Position numbers and translations under genes: made by a program. A DNA stretch of 52,123 bases. It comes from Candidatus Fermentibacterota bacterium (GTDB lineage Bacteria; Fermentibacterota; Fermentibacteria; Fermentibacterales; JCC-6). Positions within the stretch are counted from its first letter, which is position 1. The number at the start of each line of letters is the position of its first letter. The notes beneath the pieces were generated by a model. That model saw nothing but the letters and a program-made list of their open reading frames with translations, did no database searches and was not told the origin of the DNA. The stretch lies in assembly GCA_030609965.1 (NCBI GenBank), contig JAUWSQ010000013.1, forward strand, positions 1 to 52,123. Direction: 5' to 3'. Positions 43,796-52,123 of the stretch are shown piece by piece.

Positions 43796-45643
43796 TTGAG
43801 TAAATACATAATGAAAACCGCCCGGAAAGCAGAATCGATGTCCCTCCCTGAGGTGGAAAATCTTCTTGAGAAGGCTGGCGGTAAACCCAGGGCAGACCTT
43901 CTGAATAAACTTGCTGCCCTTGTTGTGAAAAACGATAAGGACCGGGGCAGGGAAATCAGTTCTGAGGCCCTGGAACTCTCCGAAAGCCTTGGGTATCGCA
44001 GAGGAAAAGCAGCCGCGCTGTTCGGGCTTGGTGATGCAGCAAGAACCGGTGGAGAGTACCGTGCTGCCCTGGGGTATTATGCTTCGTCTCTGGACATCTT
44101 CGAATTACTGGGTGATCCAATTCAGCAGGGCCGCTGTCTTCGCAGACTTGGAGATGTGCAGTTCTATGTAAACAATCTCAACCTGTCATTGAAACACTAC
44201 CTGAACTCGTTGATGATCTTTGAGAAAACCGCTGAAAAGAATGGGTCACCTGAGGCAAAGATCAACTGCGGACATCTTATGGCAACTATCGGTAATGTTC
44301 TCAGAGATTCTGGTGACCTTGAAACCTCACTGGATTATTACAGGCGTTGTCATTCGATTTACATCCGTGAGGGTTTCACTGCTGGTATCCCCGGTGTTCT
44401 GTATAACACAGGAAATATCTTTCATTCTCAGGGCCGGCATGAGGAAGCACTTGATGTTTACAGACAGGCTCTTGAAGAGGCAGAGGAAAGTGGTGATGCC
44501 TATCTTGTCTCGCTGGCTCTGAACAGCCTGGGTTCAGTGTATATGGCAAGGGATGAACTGGATACTGCTGAAGATCATTTCAATCGATCGATGAATATCG
44601 CAGAGAAGCAGGACAGAAAAAGAGGAATCCTTTCGTCGAGGGTAAAACTTGTTGAGCTGGGAAGGCTGCAGGGAAATCTGGATGAAGCACTCGATCAGTC
44701 TGAGCGGGCGGAACAGCTTGCCGGGCAGCTGGAAGACCGCAGAAGCTATGCGAGTATTCTGAAGGAAAGAGTTCTTATCTACAGGAGCAGGGCGGAATAC
44801 AAAAAAGCTCTGGAAACCAATCTGGTTTTTCAGAAGCTCAACGAGGAACTTCTTTCCGAAAAGCGTGTCCGCGAAATTGATATCCTCAGAGTCAGCTACG
44901 AAACTGAAGCAAAAGAACGAGAAATCGAATTATTAAGAAGAGAAAGAATAATACAGCGAAGGATGATGATCGGAGCTGTGCTGGGACTGGCACTTACAGG
45001 GATCTCTCTTGCTCTGGTCTACCGTAATGTGCGGTTTCGCATCAGGGTTAACAGAGAACTCGCAGACGCCTACTCCCGGGTCGAGAAGCTGTCACAGGCC
45101 GATTCTCTGACTGAACTTGCCAACAGAAGGGCAATGATAAAAAGTCTTGCAGCTGAGCAGACCCGCTCATCAAGAACAGGCAGAAGCTTCGGGCTTATCA
45201 TGACGGATATCGATGACTTCAAACAGGTGAATGACCGTTACGGCCATTCTTGCGGGGATGAAATACTGGTGGAGGTTTCGAAGCGGCTAGTACAAGCTCT
45301 TAGAAATCAAGACATTACTTCAAGATGGGGAGGGGAGGAATTTCTCCTCCTTCTTCCTGAAACATCACTTCAAAGCGCAGTAAAAGTTGCGAAAAAAACA
45401 AGGGCACTGATCGAAGACACGCCCTTTATATGCAACAATGTCTCTATCAATCTGACCATGACATTCGGGGTTTCGGAAGGTGGTATGATTCCAGTGGAGG
45501 AGGCTGTTCAACTGGCCGATACTGCGCTTTACAGGGGCAAGCGTACCGGTAAGAACTGTGTGAAATTCCAGTCACGGTACAGTAAAATTGTTTTTCATAA
45601 ACTGAGGTCAGCTCTCGGAATACCTGATCCTGCTACTGAATGA
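43796..45643 (+). CDS. TPR sensor diguanylate cyclase (TPR-TM-GGDEF)
   Basis: 615 residues from TTG 43796; ATG 43811 is an alternative. Residues ~25-370 are tandem TPRs (CLRRLGDVQFYVNNLNLSLK, ALDVYRQALEEAEESGDAYL). A coiled coil and one membrane helix (MIGAVLGLALTGISLALVY) follow, then GGDEF: LSQADSLTELANRR, active site WGGEEF and an I-site RNQD five residues before it. No signal peptide is visible, so topology is uncertain. It makes c-di-GMP, probably in response to protein partners on the TPRs. Confidence 0.9.
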   Translation: MSKYIMKTARKAESMSLPEVENLLEKAGGKPRADLLNKLAALVVKNDKDRGREISSEALELSESLGYRRGKAAALFGLGDAARTGGEYRAALGYYASSLDIFELLGDPIQQGRCLRRLGDVQFYVNNLNLSLKHYLNSLMIFEKTAEKNGSPEAKINCGHLMATIGNVLRDSGDLETSLDYYRRCHSIYIREGFTAGIPGVLYNTGNIFHSQGRHEEALDVYRQALEEAEESGDAYLVSLALNSLGSVYMARDELDTAEDHFNRSMNIAEKQDRKRGILSSRVKLVELGRLQGNLDEALDQSERAEQLAGQLEDRRSYASILKERVLIYRSRAEYKKALETNLVFQKLNEELLSEKRVREIDILRVSYETEAKEREIELLRRERIIQRRMMIGAVLGLALTGISLALVYRNVRFRIRVNRELADAYSRVEKLSQADSLTELANRRAMIKSLAAEQTRSSRTGRSFGLIMTDIDDFKQVNDRYGHSCGDEILVEVSKRLVQALRNQDITSRWGGEEFLLLLPETSLQSAVKVAKKTRALIEDTPFICNNVSINLTMTFGVSEGGMIPVEEAVQLADTALYRGKRTGKNCVKFQSRYSKIVFHKLRSALGIPDPATE

Positions 45644-45872
45644 TTGCATCTTGGATCTGTATGTTCGTAGAACACACGGTAACCACGAGTCAGGGCAATA
45701 CAGGTTCCATTGAATAAAGATGGCGCAAGCTTTCGAAGAGCCAGTTTCATGTTGATTATCTTGACTTCACATGCCGGATTGCATTATTATGCTTCACTGT
45801 TATTCGATTTACAGTCATGCCTGAGATTATCTATTCCCTGAGGGAATTCACCAAGTATATGAGAGAGCAATC

Positions 45873-47249
45873 ATGAAACTGAAACTGAACGTAATATTCT
45901 TTGCATTTCCTGTTTTTCTAATTCTCCTGTGTTCATGCGGCGGTACGCCTGAGGAGATTGGAGAAACACAGGCGGCTCAATCTTCAGAAACTTCCAGCCA
46001 TCGGAATATCATTCTCATAATCATCGATACGTTAAGGGCGGACCACCTGTCATGCTATGGATACAATCGGAATACCTCACCGGTGCTGGACAGCCTGGCG
46101 GAATCAGGTACCCTATGGCTTAATGCTCAGGCCCAGGCTCCCTGGACTCTTCCCTCACATGCATCGATATGGACTGGTCTTTCATTAAGATCACACAGAA
46201 CGAATATGGAAATATTCTGGAACGATGGTGAGAGATCCCGCAAGATCAATTACTCCCTGGACACTGATCTCCCTTCATTGCCCGTTCTTTTAAGCGAAGC
46301 CGGCTTCACCACTTTCGGACTTGCGAATGTGATTCTGCTGAATGAGACCCACGGTTTCAACGAGGGATTTCAATATTACAGCTGCAATGATGCAGGTCAC
46401 GGCAGGGCGGCTGTATCTGTGGATTCCCTGATAATCTGGCTGGAACAGCATAGTGACGAACGCTTCTTCTGCATGCTTCATCTCTTCGATGTTCACGCTC
46501 CGTACAATCCCCCACCGCAATACAGGGAGCTTTATGGAGAATACTCTTCTGAGGAAACCACAAGCTGGCTGATAGAGGATGGAGTTCTGATGAATCCCCA
46601 GGACAGGGATCAGCTTGTGTCATACTACGACGGTGAGATAACCTGGGTGGACGATAACCTCGGCCGTCTGTTCTCCTGGATGCGTGAGAACGGGCTTTCG
46701 AACAATACACTTATCGTTCTGACGGCTGATCACGGAGAGGAATTTCTTGAACATGGCTGGGTCGATCATTGTCATACACTATATCAGGAACTTCTTCACA
46801 TTCCCTTGATATTCACCGGCCCGGGCATAAATGCGGGTGTTGTTGATTCCAGGGTTGCAGGTCAATACGATATTCTTCCCACGCTTCTGACATGGGCGGG
46901 TATTTCACATTCCTTTGTTTTCGATGGTACCGATATCCTCTCACAGGATTTCAACGCTTTCAGAGCAGTACCAGCAAGCGGAGTACTACCTACGGCGTTC
47001 TTGGACAGCTCTCATCTGGCATCCGTTCTCTCTGGAAACATTAAGACCATTGCCATGGTGGATCTGGAGGAATTTGTCAGCTTCGATCTTTCAGAGGACC
47101 CCGAAGAGCTTGATCCTCTGGCTGCTGATTCAGCAGGTGTTGAAAATGTCCTTTACTACTGGGCTACTCCGCAGAAGGGTTTCCCCGAGCTTGTAGTGCA
47201 CGACGAGAGTGATATTAACACCCTGAAGGACCTTGGCTATATCAACTGA
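45873..47249 (+). CDS. sulfatase/phosphoesterase-superfamily lipoprotein
   Basis: 458 residues. Lipobox LLCSC. Metal-binding N-terminus LIIIDTLRADHLSCYGY, late motif LTADHGEEFLEHG with VDHCHTLYQELLHIPLIF. The nucleophile position, C/S-x-P-S-R in sulfatases, is TLPSH (APWTLPSHASIWTG), so no formylglycine can form. It is more likely a phosphatase, phosphodiesterase or phospho-transferase. Envelope lipoprotein, monocistronic. Confidence 0.85.
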   Translation: MKLKLNVIFFAFPVFLILLCSCGGTPEEIGETQAAQSSETSSHRNIILIIIDTLRADHLSCYGYNRNTSPVLDSLAESGTLWLNAQAQAPWTLPSHASIWTGLSLRSHRTNMEIFWNDGERSRKINYSLDTDLPSLPVLLSEAGFTTFGLANVILLNETHGFNEGFQYYSCNDAGHGRAAVSVDSLIIWLEQHSDERFFCMLHLFDVHAPYNPPPQYRELYGEYSSEETTSWLIEDGVLMNPQDRDQLVSYYDGEITWVDDNLGRLFSWMRENGLSNNTLIVLTADHGEEFLEHGWVDHCHTLYQELLHIPLIFTGPGINAGVVDSRVAGQYDILPTLLTWAGISHSFVFDGTDILSQDFNAFRAVPASGVLPTAFLDSSHLASVLSGNIKTIAMVDLEEFVSFDLSEDPEELDPLAADSAGVENVLYYWATPQKGFPELVVHDESDINTLKDLGYIN

Positions 47250-47307
47250 CCTCTATTTTCCGGAACATCGTCTTTCGGGTGAATGTAATCCATATCAGGT
47301 TCATTGA

Positions 47308-47637
47308 TCAGTTCCACAGCAAAATAGTAACAGAAACAGCGGGTTAAAGATTTACCAGGGAGAAATCCATCATCTCGAGGATCTGTTCTTCGATGTAACC
47401 CAACTATCCGGTGGTGTAAAAGAGAGGATAGGCTCCGGATGTCAAATCCCTCACGAAGAAGTACTTCCCCCGGTTATTACGAGCAGATATATGAGCTTAG
47501 CCGGTAGGGGGGAACCTCCGCTCCAGAGCAGCGTATATATCCGATCCAGAGTTCTGCAGGAAACAATGGGAATCCAGCTTGATGTATGTGCTCTGTGCTG
47601 GATTGCAGAGGACAATAGATCTTCCGCAATCGCATGA
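47308..47637 (+). pseudogene. possible decayed coding region (no start codon)
   Basis: 110 codons without a stop and with coding-like composition (IYQGEIHHLEDLFFDVTQLS, VLQETMGIQLDVCALCWIAE), but only one ATG, deep inside, and no RBS. Family not recognised. It lies in the 447-base gap after the sulfatase gene and could be a remnant or a chance open frame. Confidence 0.35.
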
Positions 47638-47696
47638 CCGGCACCTCAACATTCCAGCGTCAACGCGCTGTTCAGGTTTTCAGCAGGGATAGAGCT

Positions 47697-48947
47697 TCAA
47701 GTCCAAAGGGCTTTGCAGGTCTCTCGTATCCGTTTTATTCTCTTGTTGATGATCCGATGGGGGAGTTCTTGATCTTTCAGGTGGATCGCAGCGTACGTGC
47801 CTTCTCTCCTACTGTATGGGAAGAAAATCGCATCGAGTGGATAGCTCTTCAACTTCTGGAAGAAAGACTCCAGTTCGGCAAATTGCTCTTCAGTTTCCCC
47901 CGGAAAGCCAACTATCACGTGCGTTTGAATCTCCACCCCGGCTCGAAGGAACACTTTGAGTTTTTCCACCATCGCGTCGACATCAAACGACATACGATGC
48001 ATTCTCTTCAGAATCTCTGGATTGACGTGTTGAACCATGATGCCCATGTAGCGCAGTCGCCCGGTTTTGAGCATTCGCTCGACTGCGTCTGTTTCCGTCA
48101 CGAACTGGTTCGCATTGATGTGATATAACGCTATCTGGAAGTTACCTTCGATGGAGTTGATGTCGTCGATCAGTTTGGTCCACGAAAAACCAAGATCTTT
48201 CCCCCAAGAGCCCAAGTCATCAGGAAAAATCATTACACCTGCGGCTCCGTCTGACAGGGCTTCTTTGATTCTTTTCACTACGGTTTCAGAAGGAAGACTG
48301 ACTGGATCTGTCTTTGCGAAGTTGATGCAGCAATAAGAGCATCGGTTCTGACAGCCCTGCCCTGGAACGATGAGAGCATAGCCTGCGGAGAGAAGGCGAT
48401 AGGCGAGATCGGGTTTCAACTCTCCTTTGGAGATCATGCGCAGAAACGGTTTGAGCAATGGCAAAATGAAGGTCGTCGCGAATCTGCCGTGCATTGCCTG
48501 GGAAGCAAATTTCATATCTAGTTTTTGCACCCTGAACGGGAAAGGAACTGAGTTAAAAGGGGTTTCAGCCCCGATGGCTTCGTCCAACAAATGCATATCC
48601 GGTTTCGAACACGCAACACAACCAGAATGAATATCGGAGAAAGACTCGTCCTTCCACTTGCCTTTCGTTCTATTCGTGATGTGGGGCAGGCAGCCTGCGG
48701 CGATCATTTGAACCTCGCGGTCGGATTTCTTTGCGATCCGGTGGAGCTCTTTAAGCTCTGCGAGTGCGACTTTTTCAGCTCCTTCATGGAATGCGCAACC
48801 AGAGGCAACTATCAGGTCAGCCTTTTCTGGATCGTCCACCAACGTCCATCCGTTCAGCTCGAGGTAATCACAAATCCGTTGGGCGTTGTTTGGATTCAGT
48901 GGACAACCTATTGCAGAATGACGCACGTAAGCATGTTTATTAGTCAT
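47697..48947 (-). CDS. methylthiotransferase-like radical SAM protein without TRAM domain
   Basis: 416 residues from ATG 48947 (AAGGAAA upstream); a longer frame upstream is not supported. The N-terminal MTTase domain has three conserved cysteines (SAIGCPLN, ASGCAFHEGAE, AAGCLPH), as in MiaB/RimO, plus an extra GCVACSKPD pair. The radical SAM cluster is GQGCQNRCSYCC. FFPYSRREGTYAA near the end is family-typical, but the protein stops about 30 residues later and lacks the C-terminal TRAM RNA/protein-binding domain. It probably methylthiolates a target other than tRNA, or a peptide. It stands alone. Confidence 0.85.
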   Translation of the reverse strand: MTNKHAYVRHSAIGCPLNPNNAQRICDYLELNGWTLVDDPEKADLIVASGCAFHEGAEKVALAELKELHRIAKKSDREVQMIAAGCLPHITNRTKGKWKDESFSDIHSGCVACSKPDMHLLDEAIGAETPFNSVPFPFRVQKLDMKFASQAMHGRFATTFILPLLKPFLRMISKGELKPDLAYRLLSAGYALIVPGQGCQNRCSYCCINFAKTDPVSLPSETVVKRIKEALSDGAAGVMIFPDDLGSWGKDLGFSWTKLIDDINSIEGNFQIALYHINANQFVTETDAVERMLKTGRLRYMGIMVQHVNPEILKRMHRMSFDVDAMVEKLKVFLRAGVEIQTHVIVGFPGETEEQFAELESFFQKLKSYPLDAIFFPYSRREGTYAAIHLKDQELPHRIINKRIKRIRETCKALWT

Positions 48948-49442
48948 TAAGTTTCCTTTATTAAATTTGAATTCTTCATCACAAACAACAGGAATCTTGA
49001 TTTTAAACCGTTCCGGGAATTTTCCGAAACAGCATATTTTCACAATAAACCTTCGATTCCTGCCTGAAACTGAGCATACTACCCGAAACCATCCCTCGTC
49101 AACAAAACAAACAGCAGATAATATCTCTGAACTCCACTACACACCTGCCCTCTGAAGATGAGGTGATTTACCAGCATATTCCAGAGCATTATCCAAGGCA
49201 AATGGCAAGATTCATGGACCTGGCTGAGCTGCTGAATTGCTGGGGATAAATTCAAACACTCAGGAATCGGATGAGTGAATCAGGGAAAAATTCACCATAC
49301 AGACTGTAGAAAAGCTTCCACATCCTGCGCATATGGATTTCCATGAAGAACCTGTCCAGCGTGATCTCAATCTAGACAGTGGTTCTATCTTATGTTTATC
49401 GTTTCAGTTACGCTCACCTCTCCCCTGATATTCAGCAACAGC
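48948..49442. other. gene-poor stretch with dispersed repeat and short coding-like relic
   Basis: Holds repeat copy 2 (49043-49103). A rightward open frame without a start ends at about 49248 in DEVIYQHIPEHYPRQMARFM then DLAELLNCWG and a stop; it may be a transposase relic. No other gene is supported. Confidence 0.45.
49043..49103. repeat. dispersed ~60-bp repeat, copy 2
   Basis: Matches 9968-10027 over its length, same orientation, with exact central block ATTCCTGCCTGAAA and ends CAATAAACC/CGTCAAC. Confidence 0.6.
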
Positions 49443-49895
49443 TTACCTGCCTCGGGAGTCACCTTCCGCATCTCCGGGTAAGGGTACAAGGCTCAGAACC
49501 AGGTTGAACAGATTGTTAGAGAACTGAATAGTGCGCTGTTCGGTCTCATACCCGTCCATTTCCACTCTGAGAATACCTTCCTTGTAATGCTTTGTGACAC
49601 TGACTCCGGCCGGGAGACCAGGGATGTAAAAGGATGACTCGGTGTCCGACAGGTCAAACTCGTACTCAAGGGGAGTAGTGCCCAGAAGGTAGAATTCCTC
49701 CTCGAAGGAGTCACCGTCAAAACTCCCACCGAAACCGTCGATGCTTGCATTGACTTCGTACTCACCCCTCCGCATGAGGTAGACCTCGGCTCCACCAGGA
49801 TCGGATTCGATAGCAAGCTGCTGCCCGGATCCACAAGCTGTGATGGCAGCGAAAGAGATGATCAGTACTGAGATACGAATATTCTTTCGGTTCAT
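49443..49895 (-). CDS. PEGA-domain lipoprotein
   Basis: 150 residues, RBS GGGAGG. Lipobox ITAC (cysteine 21). The PEGA pattern SDPGGAEVYLMRRG, LGTTPLEYEFDLSD and KEGILRVEMDGYETEQRTI gives a carboxypeptidase-like beta-sandwich. Envelope protein of unknown partner. Confidence 0.78.
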   Translation of the reverse strand: MNRKNIRISVLIISFAAITACGSGQQLAIESDPGGAEVYLMRRGEYEVNASIDGFGGSFDGDSFEEEFYLLGTTPLEYEFDLSDTESSFYIPGLPAGVSVTKHYKEGILRVEMDGYETEQRTIQFSNNLFNLVLSLVPLPGDAEGDSRGR

Positions 49896-50091
49896 ACGCG
49901 TCCTCCCAGAATTGTGAGAAATTAACCAGCGGCACCCAAATCGATACTCTAAAGAGAAAATTCAACTACCTGCAAAATAATAGCTGCCAAATCTGCTTTG
50001 GTTCCATCAGTTGATATCCTTTACACCTGAATGATTCCGGGATAGTTAGTACCGAATGTTGAAGATATGACTACTGCTGAACGGGCTGCTC

Positions 50092-50228
50092 TTATTCGTT
50101 CCTACCCCAGGCGACTATCGAACCATCGGACTTCAGGGCAAGTTTAGTTCAGCTCCCACCGCAAAGGGCTGCGCGTCTGCTGTACTGATCAGGATGAGTG
50201 CGGTCAGAATAGCTATTCCATGCTTCAT
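50092..50228 (-). pseudogene. RCC1-protein 5' remnant (signal peptide plus one half-repeat)
   Basis: ATG 50228 with GGAG upstream reads MKHGIAILTALILISTADAQ, a signal peptide, then FAVGAELNL and a stop. One base out of frame the text continues ALKSDGSIVAWGRNE-stop, the RCC1 unit motif of the gene next door. So a frameshifted stump of a paralogous RCC1 protein remains. It fills most of the 49896-50257 gap. Confidence 0.75.
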
Positions 50229-50257
50229 CGTTTTCTCCTACTCTCCATGTAACCTGA

Positions 50258-52021
50258 TCATTTAACAATCACCACGCTCCTTGAGTCGAAGAGCCCTTCC
50301 TCACAGCTCAGCCGCGCGAAGTAGATGCCGGATGAGAGGCTCTCGCCACTCTGGCCGCACCCGTCCCATGTAATGGTGCCCAGGCCTCCGGAAACGGTAC
50401 CCGCCTGTATGCTTCTGACCATCCTTCCCGAGATGTCGAAGACCTCGAGCGAAAGACTTGTCGGTTCAGGAGTGGAGTACTCGACGACTACGCTGGAAAT
50501 CATGGGATTGGGGAAGACCGACAGTATGCTGAGGTTATTTGTCACAGGATGAGTTGTTTCGAGACCGGTGTTGTAAGCCCTCAGGGCCATGGAGTGTAGG
50601 TAGCCTGCAAAGACGGCAACGAAATCCTGATTCGGTTCAGGTACGGTAATGAGGCCATACTCATTGGTCCCCCAACCCACCACAGTACCGTCACTCTTGA
50701 GACCAAGGCAGTGGTATCTGCCTGCAGCCATGGATACGAAGTTCTCGTTGGGTTCGGGTACGGTGGACTGACCGAAGTTGTTCTCGCCCCAGGCGACGAC
50801 TGAGCCGTCGGATTTGAGTCCCAGGCTGTTCTGGTCACCCGCTGCGACGGCGATGAAGTCTTCGTTGGGTTCAGGTACTTTGCACTGACCATCGTCGTTC
50901 AAACCCCATGCAACAATGGAACCGTCCAACTTGAGGCCCAGGGCATGGTAGTCACCGGCTGAAATGGCTACGAAGTCCTGATTGGGTTCAGGAACCTCGC
51001 ACTGACCGAAGTTATTACTTCCCCAGGCGACGATCGAACCGTCAGCCTTGAGACCGAGACAGTAAATTGCTCCTACGCTTCCTTCAATGAAATCCTGGTT
51101 GGGACCGCTGGGTGGATAGGTCTGACCGTACTGGTCAATGCCCCAGACAACGGCGGAACCATCGGACTTGAGAGCCATGCTGTTCAGCTGCCCGCAACCA
51201 ACGGCCATGAAGTCCTGGTTGGGCTCAGGGACTTTGCACTGACCCTCGTCGTTCCAACCCCATGCAACAATGGAACCGTCAGCTTTCAGTGCGACGCAAT
51301 GGCCCATCCCGGCGGCGACTGCAATGAAGTCCTCGTTAGGAGCAGGTACGTCGCACTGTCCCCAGTTGTTCAAACCCCATACCGCAACCGTGCTGTCTTC
51401 TCTGAGAGCCACTGTGTGTCTATACCCGCCGTCAAATGCTACAAACCCCTCATTGGGACTTGGAATGGTACACTGTCCACCACTATTATTACCCCAGGCG
51501 ACGATTGAACCGTCCGATTTCAAACCCAGGCTGTGGGTTGTTCCGCAGCCTATGGCCACGAAATCCTCATTGGGGTTTGGCACATTGCACTGTCCATGAT
51601 GGTTTCGTCCCCAGGCGATGATTGAACCGTCGGGCTTGAGACCCAGGCTATGGTCGTTGCCGGCGGCGACTGCAATGAAGTCTTCGTTAGAAGCAGGTAC
51701 ATCGCACTGGCCATAGGCATTATCACCCCATGCTTCGATTGTCCCGTCGGGTCTGAGGGCCAGGGCATGCCAACGTCCCGCGCCAATATCGATATAGTCT
51801 TCATTGGGTTCGGCAGGATTGCATTGCCCTTCGTTGTTCAGTCCCCAGCCGGTGATAAGTCCGTCATCCCGGAGAACAATGACGTTCTCTTCACCCCCCT
51901 CGATCTTCACGAAGTCCTGGTTGAGGGAAATGGGAGGATTGCACTCGCAGCTAAAGTTACCCCCCCAGCATACAATGGTGCTGTCAGAGAGAAGCCCTAG
52001 ACATAATGGTTGGACCACCAC
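50258..52021 (-). CDS. RCC1-repeat secreted protein, 5' end replaced by IS110
   Basis: 587 codons from a GTG, but the original start is lost. Eleven 39-residue RCC1 units (consensus NEDFIAVAAGxxHSLGLKSD then GSIVAWGxNxxGQC-VPEP) precede a sorting-type C-terminus: FPNPMISSVVVEYSTPEP, LEVFDISGRMVRSI, SSGIYFARLSCEEG. The first unit is cut: recognisable sequence starts at LCLGLLSDSTIVCWGG and the codons before it belong to the IS110 left end, with no signal peptide. Without its leader the product would not be exported. Confidence 0.85.
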   Translation of the reverse strand: MVVQPLCLGLLSDSTIVCWGGNFSCECNPPISLNQDFVKIEGGEENVIVLRDDGLITGWGLNNEGQCNPAEPNEDYIDIGAGRWHALALRPDGTIEAWGDNAYGQCDVPASNEDFIAVAAGNDHSLGLKPDGSIIAWGRNHHGQCNVPNPNEDFVAIGCGTTHSLGLKSDGSIVAWGNNSGGQCTIPSPNEGFVAFDGGYRHTVALREDSTVAVWGLNNWGQCDVPAPNEDFIAVAAGMGHCVALKADGSIVAWGWNDEGQCKVPEPNQDFMAVGCGQLNSMALKSDGSAVVWGIDQYGQTYPPSGPNQDFIEGSVGAIYCLGLKADGSIVAWGSNNFGQCEVPEPNQDFVAISAGDYHALGLKLDGSIVAWGLNDDGQCKVPEPNEDFIAVAAGDQNSLGLKSDGSVVAWGENNFGQSTVPEPNENFVSMAAGRYHCLGLKSDGTVVGWGTNEYGLITVPEPNQDFVAVFAGYLHSMALRAYNTGLETTHPVTNNLSILSVFPNPMISSVVVEYSTPEPTSLSLEVFDISGRMVRSIQAGTVSGGLGTITWDGCGQSGESLSSGIYFARLSCEEGLFDSRSVVIVK

Positions 52022-52051
52022 TTCCGATAGGGTAACTTACCCTTATTGGAA
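52022..52051. other. hairpin in IS110 left end
   Basis: TTCCGAT-AGGGTAA-C-TTACCCT-T-ATTGGAA, a 14-bp stem with one bulged T and one G-T pair, with a single central base, so it is more a DNA palindrome/cruciform than an RNA hairpin. Confidence 0.6.
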
Positions 52052-52076
52052 ACTTCAACCAGAAGGGTGGTCCGAA

Positions 52077-52123
52077 ATGTTCATACGTTATGTGGGGCTC
52101 GATGTCCATAAGGACAGCATCAA
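52077..52123 (+). CDS. IS110-family transposase, N-terminus (partial)
   Basis: Begins MFIRYVGLDVHKDSI. The YVGLDVHKDS motif carries the first catalytic Asp of the RuvC-like DEDD domain of IS110-family transposases. The remainder is outside the window. Confidence 0.85.
   Translation, partial: MFIRYVGLDVHKDSI

Larger units (their letters stand above)
52010..52123 (+). mobile_element. IS110-family element, left end (runs off right edge)
   Basis: The non-coding left end (about 52010-52076) abuts the broken RCC1 gene, and the transposase begins at 52077. Outer inverted repeat GGACCACC/GGTGGTCC (52012-52019, 52066-52073) encloses a second hairpin. Exact boundary uncertain. Confidence 0.75.

Noticed and set aside
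50325..52000. Several long frames antisense to or out of frame with the RCC1 gene
   Set aside because: They arise from the regular 117-base repeat; the minus-strand RCC1 frame carries clear domain motifs and a sorting C-terminus.
1..52123. tRNA, rRNA or CRISPR loci
   Set aside because: No cloverleaf, rRNA-like conserved stretch or regularly spaced repeat was recognised in the intergenic regions.

Overview
The window is a bacterial chromosome segment of moderate GC, densely coded on both strands. The best guess at origin is a candidate-phylum member of the FCB group (Fermentibacteria, Eisenbacteria or Cloacimonetes-like). Reasons: two secreted repeat proteins (VCBS/FG-GAP and RCC1) end in the C-terminal sorting domain typical of that group; there are many lipoproteins and secreted TPR or propeller proteins; TTG and GTG starts are frequent. 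No rRNA, tRNA or CRISPR array was seen, so the placement is inference.

Layout. 1-5.4 kb: a secreted glycan-binding-type protein running off the left edge, a zinc-ribbon protein, a secreted TPR/propeller protein, then a scar zone with a leuD tail pseudogene, a truncated zinc-ribbon copy and an IS3 remnant. 5.4-10.2 kb: a TetR regulator divergent from an FMN-reductase/DUF2141/methyltransferase operon with two clear palindromic operators, flanked by two remnants of the same IS91-like transposase tail. 10.2-15.8 kb: a diguanylate cyclase fused to an AAA ATPase and TPRs, and a PAS/HD-GYP phosphodiesterase. 16-22 kb: a leftward operon alr, MBL phosphodiesterase, namZ-like, metallophosphoesterase, leuC, leuD, with an apparently leaderless alr promoter. 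22-28 kb: DUF362 ferredoxin, EamA transporter, arfB-like release factor, a selenocysteine-containing SelD (in-frame UGA), a zinc-ribbon membrane peptidase and a VCBS protein. 28.9-35.5 kb: TrmB-like regulator, flippase, zinc-ribbon propeller protein, MIF-like protein, cNMP-binding protein and a propeller lipoprotein. 35.6-43 kb: PilT, small proteins, a membrane protein with a Cys-Ala repeat tail, an RRE/radical SAM/SPASM enzyme, a methyltransferase and a membrane-anchored GspE-like ATPase. 43-52 kb: lipoproteins, a TPR-GGDEF protein, a sulfatase-superfamily lipoprotein, a TRAM-less methylthiotransferase-like enzyme, a PEGA lipoprotein and an RCC1 protein cut by an IS110-family element that runs off the right edge.

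The most interesting system is at 37.4-41.3 kb: four tightly coupled genes in which a membrane protein ends in (CA)4-G-(CA)3-GGGR and is followed at once by a radical SAM/SPASM enzyme with an N-terminal RRE-like domain and by a methyltransferase. I read this as a candidate peptide-tail modification system in which the Cys-rich tail of a membrane protein is the substrate. The second highlight is SelD, which appears broken in two by a stop but reads as one selenoprotein with an N-terminal Cys-rich domain.
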